A stretch of DNA of 64,000 nt from Comamonadaceae bacterium (lineage in GTDB: Bacteria; Pseudomonadota; Gammaproteobacteria; Burkholderiales; Burkholderiaceae_C): NCBI GenBank assembly GCA_947451285.1, contig CANFYL010000001.1:1-64000 (forward strand), written 5' to 3'. Numbering within the stretch: position 1 is the stretch's first letter; every line of letters begins with the position of its first letter. Positions 53,028-61,856 of this stretch are shown piece by piece. The position numbers and the translations under genes are program-made. Below the pieces are notes generated by a model. That model made no database searches and was not told where the DNA came from. It worked only from the letters and a program-made list of their open reading frames with translations.

Positions 53028-54189
53028 GCTCAGTGCGTCGCAACAGGCTGCACAAGCCGAATACAGGCGCTTCATGGACGAGCGGGTGGCACCCCTTGCC
53101 GACGAGTTCGATCGCCGTCAAGAAATGCCGGCCGAACTCATCGCCGAGTTGTCCCGCTGTGGCTACCTTGGCGGCGTGGTTCCAGCGCAGTACGCTGGGG
53201 CAGGGCTTGACGCGATCAGCTGGGGTTTGCTGTGCGAAGCGGTGGGGCGAGCCAGTGGCTCCTTGCTGTCGCTGTTCACCGTGCACAGCATGGTGGCGCA
53301 GGCGCTGCTCAAGTGGGGTAGCGCTGCACAGCGCCAGCAATGGTTGCCCATGTTGGCGCGTGGTGAGCGCATCGGGGCGTTCGGCCTGACCGAACCCGCT
53401 GGCGGCAGTGACGCTGGGCAAAGCACCACCACCGCCACGGCGGACGGCGAGGATTGGATCCTCCAGGGTGAGAAATGTTGGATCTCATTTGCGCAGGTCG
53501 CTTCCTTGTTTTTGGTGGTGGCCCAAGTCGACGGCAAAGCCACGGCTTTCCTGGTCGAGCGCGGCACGCCGGGCCTTCACATCGAGCCGATCGAAGGTAT
53601 GTCGGGCTTTCGATCAGCCATGCTGGGGCGAGTTCTGATGGACGGATGTCGTGTGCCTGCATCGCAGATGTTGGGGCGCATTGGTTTTGGCTTCTCGCAT
53701 GTCGCTGGCACAGCGTTGGACCACGGCCGCTACAGCATTGCATGGGGCTGCGTGGGCTTGGCGCAGGCGGCACTCGATGCCAGTCTGGCCTATGCCGGTC
53801 AGCGCAAGACCTTTGGTGCCTTGCTGCTTGATCATCAGTTGATCCAGGGCATGCTGGCCGACATGATCACCCAAGTGCGCGCCGCACGGCTGTTGTGTTT
53901 GCGCGCCTGCGTGATGAAAGAAGCCGGAGATCCTGCGCTGATCATGGAGACATCGATTGCGAAATATTTCGCCTCGCGGGTGGCCAGTGATGTGGCCGGG
54001 CATGCGGTGCAAATTCATGGTGCCCAAGGCTGTACCGACCGATCCGCTGTTCAGCGCTACATGCGCGATGCCAAGATCATGGAAATCATTGAAGGCAGCA
54101 ACGAGATTCAGCAAATTTTGATTTCTCGACATGGTTACCGAGACTTTGCGGCGCAACAACGCGCGCAAATCAACCCAACCCAAGGATGA
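53017..54189 (+). CDS. Acyl-CoA/acyl-ACP dehydrogenase (FkbI/ZmaE-like)
   Basis: GAFGLTEPAGGSDAGQSTTTA, YAGQRKTFGALLLDHQLIQGMLADM, AVQIHGAQGCTDRSAVQRYMRDAKIMEIIEGSNEIQQILISRHGY; overlaps ACP gene by 11 bp. Confidence 0.93.
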   Translation: MDLELSASQQAAQAEYRRFMDERVAPLADEFDRRQEMPAELIAELSRCGYLGGVVPAQYAGAGLDAISWGLLCEAVGRASGSLLSLFTVHSMVAQALLKWGSAAQRQQWLPMLARGERIGAFGLTEPAGGSDAGQSTTTATADGEDWILQGEKCWISFAQVASLFLVVAQVDGKATAFLVERGTPGLHIEPIEGMSGFRSAMLGRVLMDGCRVPASQMLGRIGFGFSHVAGTALDHGRYSIAWGCVGLAQAALDASLAYAGQRKTFGALLLDHQLIQGMLADMITQVRAARLLCLRACVMKEAGDPALIMETSIAKYFASRVASDVAGHAVQIHGAQGCTDRSAVQRYMRDAKIMEIIEGSNEIQQILISRHGYRDFAAQQRAQINPTQG

Positions 54190-54195
54190 ACGACC

Positions 54196-55290
54196 GTGAC
54201 TGAATCATCACAAGCAACCGTGGTGCTGGCCAATCAGGCCGAAGCATTGCGCAAGGAAAAGAAAGAACGCGCCATCAAGTGCGTGGTCTGGGATCTGGAC
54301 CACACGCTGTGGGATGGCACCCTGCTAGAGGGCGGCGTGAGCAGCCTGAGGCCGGGTGTGCTCGAGGTGGTGCAGGCGCTTGATGCGCGCGGCATTTTGC
54401 AATCTATTGCGTCCAAGAACGACCATGCACTGGCGATGGCCAAGCTTCAAGAGTTGGGCATGGCCGATTATTTTTTGTACCCGCAGATCAGTTGGGGTGC
54501 CAAATCGGCGTCGATACAGCGGATTGCGCAGAGCCTCAACATAGGCATCGACACCTTGGCATTCATCGATGACCAAGCCTTTGAACGGGAAGAGGTGCGT
54601 TTTGTGCACGCCACGGTGTTGTGCTTGGATGCGCTGGAGGTGCCCAGCATGCTGGCCCTGCCTGCGCTCAACCCGCGCTTTGTGACGGAGGACTCGGCGC
54701 GTCGTCGTGCGATGTACCAAGCTGACATCTTGCGCAATGCGGTTGAAGAGCGGTTCGAAGGACCGCAAAACGATTTTTTGGCCAGTCTGGAGATGCGACT
54801 GACGATTGCCCGACCTCGCGAGGAGGATCTGCAGCGCGCCGAGGAGTTGACACTCAGGACCAATCAGCTCAACACCACCGGTTACACCTACTCGCACGAC
54901 GAGCTCAATTTTCTGCGTCAGTCCCCAGACCACCGCTTGTTGATTGCGGGATTGGAAGACAAATACGGCACCTACGGAAAAATAGGTTTGGTTCTCATCG
55001 AGTGCCGCCAAGATGCATGGATGGTCAAACTGTTCCTCATGTCTTGCCGTGTCATGACCCGTGGCGTGGGCACCATTTTGATCACCCACTTGCGCAATGA
55101 AGCGCGCCGACTGGGTGTGCGTTTGTTGGCCGAAATGCTGCCCAATGACCGCAACCGCATGATGTACATGACCTACAAGCTCAACCACTTTCGTGAGCTG
55201 GAAAAACAAGGTGAGCTGGTGATCTTTGAGAACAACCTTGAGGTGGTTCAGTCTTTCCCGCCATTCGTCAATGTGCAGATCGAAGACTGA
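54196..55290 (+). CDS. FkbH-like HAD-superfamily glyceryl-ACP forming enzyme
   Basis: KCVVWDLDHTLWDGTLLEG HAD motif I; SKNDHALAMAKLQELGMADYFLYPQISWGAKSASIQRIAQSLNIGIDTLAFIDDQAFEREEV; canonical FkbH. Confidence 0.95.
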   Translation: MTESSQATVVLANQAEALRKEKKERAIKCVVWDLDHTLWDGTLLEGGVSSLRPGVLEVVQALDARGILQSIASKNDHALAMAKLQELGMADYFLYPQISWGAKSASIQRIAQSLNIGIDTLAFIDDQAFEREEVRFVHATVLCLDALEVPSMLALPALNPRFVTEDSARRRAMYQADILRNAVEERFEGPQNDFLASLEMRLTIARPREEDLQRAEELTLRTNQLNTTGYTYSHDELNFLRQSPDHRLLIAGLEDKYGTYGKIGLVLIECRQDAWMVKLFLMSCRVMTRGVGTILITHLRNEARRLGVRLLAEMLPNDRNRMMYMTYKLNHFRELEKQGELVIFENNLEVVQSFPPFVNVQIED

Positions 55291-55293
55291 ACC

Positions 55294-56505
55294 ATGCACG
55301 GCGTCGAATGTTTTGACCTCAGCGGCCTAGACCCGCACAACCGGGGTTTCTCGGGTGCCGCGTCTGATGGCCGGTGGGTCTATTACGCGCCGCTCAACAA
55401 CGGCGACTTCCATGGCCGGGTGCTGCGCCATGACCTCACGCAGGGGTTTGATGCACCTTCGGCCTGGTCGCACTTTGATGTGGCTCAGATTGACCCGGCT
55501 TGCCGTGGCTTTGTCGACCTGATCTTTGATGGGCGTTTTCTCTACCTTGTGCCGTTTTGTCGGGGGCAACATCACGGACGGGTGGTGCGCTTTGACACCC
55601 AGGCTGAGTTTTTGCAAAAGGACAGCTGGTCGGTGTTTGACACACAAGCCGTGCATGCGCACAGCCGTGGCTTTGTGAGCGGTTGTTTTGACGGTCGTCA
55701 TGTGTACTTTGCGCCTTATCAGCTCGACCACAGCCAACACCATGGCCAGGTGACCCGTTACGACACAGCTCAGCCCTTTGACGACACCTCGGCTTGGGAT
55801 GTGTTTGACCTGGCCAGTCTGGATCCTGATTGTCTGGGTTACCACTCGGCGGTGGCTGATGTGAACCACGTCTACCTGGTGCCCTATCTGCGCGGGCAGC
55901 GGCAGTACAGCGGCCGGGTCGCGCGGCTTGATCGACAAGCCCAGTTCAGGCAAACCAATGCGTGGCAATGCGTCGACGTGACCGAGTTTCACCCAGGTGC
56001 TCAGGGCTATGTGGGCGCTGCCCAACATCAGGGCATGGTTTATTTCGCCCCTTATGCCGATGCGCAGGACCGACATGGTCGTGTGTTGAGGCTAGACACC
56101 CGCGCCGAATTTGCAGATCCTCAGGCCTGGCAGGTATTTGACTGCGCCAGCGTCCATCCGGGTTCCCGTGGTTTTTTTGGTGCGGTGTGTGAGGGGCATC
56201 ACCTCTACCTCATTCCGCACTGCAGAGGTGTGGGCCAGTACCACGGACAGATCACGCGATGTGATTTGCGGGGTGACTTCCACGACCCGGCAAGCTGGTC
56301 GTATGCCGATCTGACCCAAGCCCATCCGCAGGCGCGGGGTTTCATTGGCGCAGTGCCGGCCCACGGACACCTCTACTTGGCGCCTTTTGAGACAGATGCA
56401 GGTTGCCACAGTGGTGTGGCCTTGCGCCTGAACCTTGGGCATGCTGCGATGCCATGGCAGGGTGCTGATCCGTCTGGGTCAAAGCGTTCGTCTTATTTTT
56501 TATAG
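55294..56505 (+). CDS. Protein of seven ~50-56 aa internal repeats (probable seven-bladed beta-propeller), unknown function
   Basis: Repeats of (F/V/A)D....DP..RGF.GA..DG..VYLAP(Y/F)..G...HGRV.R.DT...F....AW.. tile residues ~4-400 with little else; no obvious signal peptide. Confidence 0.85.
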   Translation: MHGVECFDLSGLDPHNRGFSGAASDGRWVYYAPLNNGDFHGRVLRHDLTQGFDAPSAWSHFDVAQIDPACRGFVDLIFDGRFLYLVPFCRGQHHGRVVRFDTQAEFLQKDSWSVFDTQAVHAHSRGFVSGCFDGRHVYFAPYQLDHSQHHGQVTRYDTAQPFDDTSAWDVFDLASLDPDCLGYHSAVADVNHVYLVPYLRGQRQYSGRVARLDRQAQFRQTNAWQCVDVTEFHPGAQGYVGAAQHQGMVYFAPYADAQDRHGRVLRLDTRAEFADPQAWQVFDCASVHPGSRGFFGAVCEGHHLYLIPHCRGVGQYHGQITRCDLRGDFHDPASWSYADLTQAHPQARGFIGAVPAHGHLYLAPFETDAGCHSGVALRLNLGHAAMPWQGADPSGSKRSSYFL

Positions 56506-56522
56506 GTTTTGGAGCAACAAAC

Positions 56523-59500
56523 ATGTCGAACGACTCTTTGAATCCCGCACATGCGCCGGCGGCTGACCGCGCCGCGGTGGAGGGCACACTGCGCCAAATC
56601 ATGGCCAAGGTATTGCCCAGCACGCCCAGTCCGGAGGACGTGCGTATTCCTTTCCTGGAGATGGGCGCAAATTCTTTGGTGCTGATGGAAGTGCAACGCA
56701 GCGTCGAGGCCCAATTTGGTTTGACGATCACGATTCCGCAGTTCTTTCAGGAGCTGACGTGCATGGATGCGTTGGCAGACTACATCGTGCAAAACCAGTC
56801 CACATCGCCTGCGCAGGGGGGGGCGGGTGAGACGCTTGCGCCAGCTGCTTCGCGCCCTGTTGCGCCCGAGTCTTTGCAGGCTGTCGCTTTGGCGCCAGCG
56901 CTGTCAACATCTGCCACGGTGGCCTCGAGCGAACTCGAACTCATCTTGCGCCGTCAGATGGAAAGCGCTGCCGAAGCGATCAACCAAGTGGTCGCCCAGC
57001 AATTGAAGTTTCTGGGGGGGCTGGGACCGTCTGGTGGGTCCATGACCCTGGCACCAGCGACGCCTGGCGCATCCGCGCCTCCAGCGAAACCCGCCAACAC
57101 GCCGCAAGTTGTGCCGACTCAGCCGTCTTCCTCCACGTCGGATCAGGCTGTCTCGAGCCCGTCTCGACCCGCCTCAACGGTGGTCAGTCACCGGATGTTG
57201 TCTCCGCTTGAGATCCGTGCACGCGGCCTCACCGAGCAGCAAAGCCGCCACCTCGAGTCCTTGATCACGCTCTACACCAGCCGCACCCAGCGTTCTAAAG
57301 AATTGGCCGCCAAAGACCGCAGCGTGCTGGCCGACAGCCGCGCAGCTGTGGGTTTTCGCTTCACCACCAAGGAGATGCTCTACCCCATCGTGGGCAAGAA
57401 AGCGCAGGGCGCGTACGTGTGGGATGTGGACGGCAACCGTTATGTGGACATCACGATGGGTCAGGGTGTGACGCTGTTTGGCCACCATCCATCGTTTGTC
57501 GATGAGGCGATGGCAGATACCGAAAACGACCCACTCTTGCTCGGTCCCCGGCCACCGCAGACAGGCGAGGCGGCGCGGCTTATTTGCGAGCTCACTGGCA
57601 TGGAGCGCGTCACCTTCACCAACACGGGCACCGAGGCGGTCATGGCCGCCTTGCGCCTAGCCCGCGCGGCCACGCGCCGTCAGAAGATCGTGATGTTTGA
57701 CAACGCCTACCACGGTCATTCGGACAATGTGATGGGCCGACCTGTGTGGACCGATGGCGTGCTCAGCAGCGTGCCTGTGGCGCCGGGCATCACGCAGGGC
57801 TCGGTGGATGATTTGCTGTTGCTCGACTATGGCAGCGATGCGTCGCTTGAGTTCATCCGTGCCCATGCCAAAGAACTGGCGGCGGTGATCGTGGAACCTG
57901 TGCAGAGTCGTCGTCCAGATTTGCAACCCCGGGAATTTTTGCAAGCGCTGCGAAAGATCACCGAAGAGGCGGGTGCCTTGCTGATTTTTGACGAGATGAT
58001 CACCGGCTTTCGCACGCATCCCGGAGGGGCGCAGGCCTTGTTCAATGTTCGGGCCGACATCGCCACTTTCGGCAAGGTCCTGGGTGGGGGGCTGCCGATT
58101 GGGGTGGTGGCGGGCGCAGCCCGCTATATGGACGCGATCGATGGTGGCGCATGGAACTACGGGGACGCTACCTACCCCATGGTCGACCGCACCATTTTTG
58201 GAGGGACTTTCTGCCAACACCCAGCGGCCATGATCACCACGCTGGCGACCTTGCGGCATCTCAAGCAGCAGGGCCCGGCATTGCAGGAAATTTTGAACCG
58301 GCGGACCCAGCGTTTGGCGTCTGAGTTGAACGATTTCTTTGATCTGGAAGAGGTGCCGATGCGCGTGGTGCACTTTGGCTCCTTGTTCCGTTTTGCGTTC
58401 TCGTCCAATTTGGAGTTGTTGTTCTATCACCTCATGGTGCGCGGCGTTTTCATTTGGGAGTGGCGTAACTATTTCCTCTCGACCGCCCACACAGATGCCG
58501 ATGTGGACTTCATCGTGCAGGCGGTCAAGGACAGCGTGTTGGCGATGCGCGAGGGCGGATTTCTGGCCGACAAAGCCCCTGCGAATGCGACGCCCGAGAC
58601 ACAGCCCCGCATTGAAATGACCACCGCACAGCGTCAGCTCGCCCTTTTGGCCGAGCTCAGCCCGCAGGGCTCTATGGCGTATCACATCTCGGCACTGTTG
58701 TCCTTGGGGGGTGAGTTGGAGATTGCAGCGCTGCGCATTGCCGTGCGCGAGCTGATGCGTCGCCATGACGCGCTGCGCAGCGTGGTAGCAGGCGACAGCT
58801 TGCGCGTGGTGCCGCTGCGCGAGTTCGCGCAGTCGGGCCTGCAAGTCAGCGACCTCAGTGGCGCTGACTCGCCCCAAGCAGCGCTGGATGCAGAACTGGC
58901 CAAGCAGGCCCACATTCCCTTTGATTTGTCCCGAGGGCCATTGTTTGAAACACATCTGTTTTGCATTGGGCCGCGCGAACACAGGCTGTTGCTCAAAGCC
59001 CATCACCTCATCGTTGACGGACTCTCGCTCAACCTGATGGTGCAAGAACTCACCGCGCTCTACACCAGCGCCTTGACGGGGCAGGCCGCAACGCTGCCCG
59101 AACCGCTGCCTCTTTTGGCCTATGCCGATTGGCGCAAGACGGCCCGTTTTGACAAGCAGCAGGCCTATTGGTTGGCCCAATTGCAAGGGCCGCTGCCCGT
59201 GCTGGACCTGCCTGTTGACCGACCCGCAGCGCCAGTCCGCAGTTACCTGGGCGGTCGCTTCACGCGCCAGTTGCCTGCGCAACTGCTCCAAGGTGTAAGA
59301 GAACGCAGCCGTGAAAACGGCTGCACCGAATTCATGCTGCTGTTTTCAGCCTATGCCTTGTGGCTGCACCGCCTGTGCGCTCAGGACGATTTGGTGCTGG
59401 GCCTGCCTGTGGCTGGCCGTGGCCTCAAAGGCGGCGATCGGTTGGTGGCGTATTGCACGCACCTGATTCCGGTGCGTAGCCGATTGCGCTGGGACCAGCC

Positions 59501-61856
59501 TTTTTCGTCCTACCTGCGTGAGATGCGTGATACCTTGTTGCAAGGCTACGAAAACCAAGACTATCCGTATGCGCAACTGATCGAGCTACCGGCCTTCAAG
59601 GCTCTGCGAGGCAACTTGGTTTCGACTTTGTTCAACCTCGATCGACCTGGGAGTGCCCCGCCCATGGCTGGCTTGGAGGTGGGTTGGTTATCGCAGCCTG
59701 TTCACCACACGGCCTTCTCACTGATCTTGAATTTGACCGAAGTCAACCATGTGATGGTGCTGGAATGCGACTTCAGTCGCGATTTGTTTGAGGCTGAGAC
59801 CATCGCGCGTCATGTGGACGCTTTCGTCACCTTGCTCGAAGGGATTGTGGCGACGCCGCAAAAGTCGGTGTCTGATTTGCCAATGCTGGGCGCACAAGCG
59901 GCTGAGCAGCTGTTTTCGGCGTGGAACCACAGGGCCACCGACGTGGCGCCCCAGGTGTGCGTGCCAGAGTGGTTTGAGACCCAAGTGGCGCAGACGCCGA
60001 CGGCGGTGGCCTTGCGTTTTGGGCAGCAATCTTGGACCTACGAACAGCTCAACCAGGAAGCCAACCGACTGGCCCATTGGCTGCGTGAGCAAGGGGTGGG
60101 GCCCGATCAGGTGGTTGCCCTTCACATGCATCGCTCGGTCGAGTTGGTGGTGGGCTTGCTGGCCGTATTAAAAGCTGCAGGCGCTTATTTGCCGCTTGAT
60201 CCTGCCTACCCGGCGCAGCGCTTGGCTTTCATGCAACAAGACGCTGGCGCAAAGTTGCTGCTGACCCAGCAATCGTTGACGTCGCAGTGGGCGCATGTAT
60301 CCGATCTGCGTGTGCTGTGCCTCGACAGCGAACGTGCGCGCTACGCCGACGCGTCTGAGCGCAACCCGTCGCCTTTGGCCGGTCTGGATCATCTGGCCTA
60401 TTTGATCTACACCTCGGGGTCGACAGGGCAACCCAAGGGTGCGCTGATCGAACACCGTGGATTGAGCAACTATCTGGCTTGGGCAGTACAGCACTACGAG
60501 ATCGCGCATGGTGAAGGTGCACCTTTGCATTCGTCGATCAGCTTTGACGCCACCATCACTTGCTTGCTGGCGCCGCTGATGGCAGGGCGCACCTTGTCGG
60601 TGTTGAGCGAGGATGAGCCAGAGATCGAGGTCATCCACTCGGCGCTGACCTCGGGACATGATTGGAGCGTGGTCAAGGTCACGCCCGCGCACCTCGAGAT
60701 GCTCAATGCCATGTTGGACCCTGAGGCCATGGCGGGCATGACGCGTTTTCTGGTGTTGGGTGGCGAGGCCCTGCTGGAGCGGCATGTGGCGCCTTGGCTC
60801 AAGCATGCACCCCAGACCCGTTTGATCAACGAATACGGCCCCACCGAGACCGTGGTGGGGTGCTGTGTGCACGAGGTGCGTGTTGATGACTTGGAGCAGG
60901 GTGGGGCGGTGCCAATTGGTCGACCCATTGCCAACACGCAGTTGTACGTCCTTGACGCGAGGCGCCAGCCCGTGCCTGTGGGCGTCAAGGGCGAGCTCTA
61001 CATCGGCGGTACCGGTGTGGCACGCGGCTACCACCAACGACCCGAGCTCACGGCTGAACGCTTCATTCACATCGATCAGACCGGCGTGCCGACGCATGTC
61101 TTGCCTGCCACAGCTGGCCATCGCTTGTACAAGACGGGTGATCTGGTGCGCTACCTTCCCGACGGTCGACTGGTCTACCACGGGCGCATTGACAACCAGA
61201 TCAAGCTACGCGGTTATCGGGTTGAGCTTGGCGAAATCGAGAGTGCTTTGGCGCGACTGGAGGGCGTGCGTGATGTGGTGGTGGTGGCGCAGCGCAGAAG
61301 TGAGTTGGATCTGCGCCTGATCGCCTATGTGGTGCCGGTTGCCGGCGTCACGCTGACCTCCGCGAGCTTGCGCAGTGCTTTGGCACAGACACTTCCAGCG
61401 CACATGCTGCCCAGCAGCTTTGTCATGCTCGAGGCGCTGCCTGTCAATGCCAACGGCAAAGTTGACCGTGCGGCATTGCCCTCGCCTGACGCACGCCAAA
61501 CAGCTCAGCCGGCCCAAGTGATCGGCTTGGGCGGCGAGGCCGAACGCCGCATTGCTGCCATCTGGCGTGAGTTGTTGGCGCTTGAGCATGTTGGCCTGGA
61601 AGACAACTTCTTTGAGCTGGGTGGGCATTCGTTGTTGGTGCTGCCGCTGCGTGACCGTTTGCAAGAGGCTTTTGGCCATCCCGTCACGGCGGTGGACGTG
61701 TTCAGGCTTCCGACGGTTTCAGCGCAAGCACTGTTCTTGGCGGGCAACGCTGCGCCTGTCCCTACGGTTGATCCAGAGCACCAGGTGCGCGAATTGGCCA
61801 ACCGGCGCCGCGAGGCAGTTCGACAGCAGCGGGACAAGAGGCAACAGCGTGCTTGA
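56523..61856 (+). CDS. Hybrid ACP - aminotransferase - C - A(Asn-like) - T
   Basis: ACP IPFLEMGANSLVLMEVQRSVEAQFGLTI; AMT TGMERVTFTNTGTEAVMAALRLARA, LLIFDEMITGFRTHPGGAQ, TFGKVLGGGLPIGV; C KAHHLIVDGLSL; A YTSGSTGQPKGALIEHRG, hand-read code DATKVGEVGK; T DNFFELGGHSLL. Confidence 0.94.
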   Translation: MSNDSLNPAHAPAADRAAVEGTLRQIMAKVLPSTPSPEDVRIPFLEMGANSLVLMEVQRSVEAQFGLTITIPQFFQELTCMDALADYIVQNQSTSPAQGGAGETLAPAASRPVAPESLQAVALAPALSTSATVASSELELILRRQMESAAEAINQVVAQQLKFLGGLGPSGGSMTLAPATPGASAPPAKPANTPQVVPTQPSSSTSDQAVSSPSRPASTVVSHRMLSPLEIRARGLTEQQSRHLESLITLYTSRTQRSKELAAKDRSVLADSRAAVGFRFTTKEMLYPIVGKKAQGAYVWDVDGNRYVDITMGQGVTLFGHHPSFVDEAMADTENDPLLLGPRPPQTGEAARLICELTGMERVTFTNTGTEAVMAALRLARAATRRQKIVMFDNAYHGHSDNVMGRPVWTDGVLSSVPVAPGITQGSVDDLLLLDYGSDASLEFIRAHAKELAAVIVEPVQSRRPDLQPREFLQALRKITEEAGALLIFDEMITGFRTHPGGAQALFNVRADIATFGKVLGGGLPIGVVAGAARYMDAIDGGAWNYGDATYPMVDRTIFGGTFCQHPAAMITTLATLRHLKQQGPALQEILNRRTQRLASELNDFFDLEEVPMRVVHFGSLFRFAFSSNLELLFYHLMVRGVFIWEWRNYFLSTAHTDADVDFIVQAVKDSVLAMREGGFLADKAPANATPETQPRIEMTTAQRQLALLAELSPQGSMAYHISALLSLGGELEIAALRIAVRELMRRHDALRSVVAGDSLRVVPLREFAQSGLQVSDLSGADSPQAALDAELAKQAHIPFDLSRGPLFETHLFCIGPREHRLLLKAHHLIVDGLSLNLMVQELTALYTSALTGQAATLPEPLPLLAYADWRKTARFDKQQAYWLAQLQGPLPVLDLPVDRPAAPVRSYLGGRFTRQLPAQLLQGVRERSRENGCTEFMLLFSAYALWLHRLCAQDDLVLGLPVAGRGLKGGDRLVAYCTHLIPVRSRLRWDQPFSSYLREMRDTLLQGYENQDYPYAQLIELPAFKALRGNLVSTLFNLDRPGSAPPMAGLEVGWLSQPVHHTAFSLILNLTEVNHVMVLECDFSRDLFEAETIARHVDAFVTLLEGIVATPQKSVSDLPMLGAQAAEQLFSAWNHRATDVAPQVCVPEWFETQVAQTPTAVALRFGQQSWTYEQLNQEANRLAHWLREQGVGPDQVVALHMHRSVELVVGLLAVLKAAGAYLPLDPAYPAQRLAFMQQDAGAKLLLTQQSLTSQWAHVSDLRVLCLDSERARYADASERNPSPLAGLDHLAYLIYTSGSTGQPKGALIEHRGLSNYLAWAVQHYEIAHGEGAPLHSSISFDATITCLLAPLMAGRTLSVLSEDEPEIEVIHSALTSGHDWSVVKVTPAHLEMLNAMLDPEAMAGMTRFLVLGGEALLERHVAPWLKHAPQTRLINEYGPTETVVGCCVHEVRVDDLEQGGAVPIGRPIANTQLYVLDARRQPVPVGVKGELYIGGTGVARGYHQRPELTAERFIHIDQTGVPTHVLPATAGHRLYKTGDLVRYLPDGRLVYHGRIDNQIKLRGYRVELGEIESALARLEGVRDVVVVAQRRSELDLRLIAYVVPVAGVTLTSASLRSALAQTLPAHMLPSSFVMLEALPVNANGKVDRAALPSPDARQTAQPAQVIGLGGEAERRIAAIWRELLALEHVGLEDNFFELGGHSLLVLPLRDRLQEAFGHPVTAVDVFRLPTVSAQALFLAGNAAPVPTVDPEHQVRELANRRREAVRQQRDKRQQRA
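57350..58565 (+). other. PLP-dependent aminotransferase (GSA-AT-like) domain
   Basis: Class III/GSA-aminotransferase motifs with catalytic Lys in FGKVLGGGLPIG and FGGTFCQHPAA; C-terminal to an ACP as in mycosubtilin MycA. Confidence 0.9.

Noticed and set aside
57657-59291. 544-aa ORF on the minus strand
   Set aside because: Antisense to the AMT-C region; no recognisable family and the sense strand has unambiguous domains.
18789-61856. Epimerisation, ER or N-methyltransferase domains in the assembly line
   Set aside because: Looked for motifs in the multidomain proteins and saw none; absence by eye is not proof.
56523-61856. Calling the cluster mycosubtilin/iturin
   Set aside because: AMT-C-A(Asn) is shared, but the additional reducing PKS modules, hydroxymalonyl cassette, repeat protein, downstream PKS and Thr-ST-Gly-TE protein do not match that pathway.
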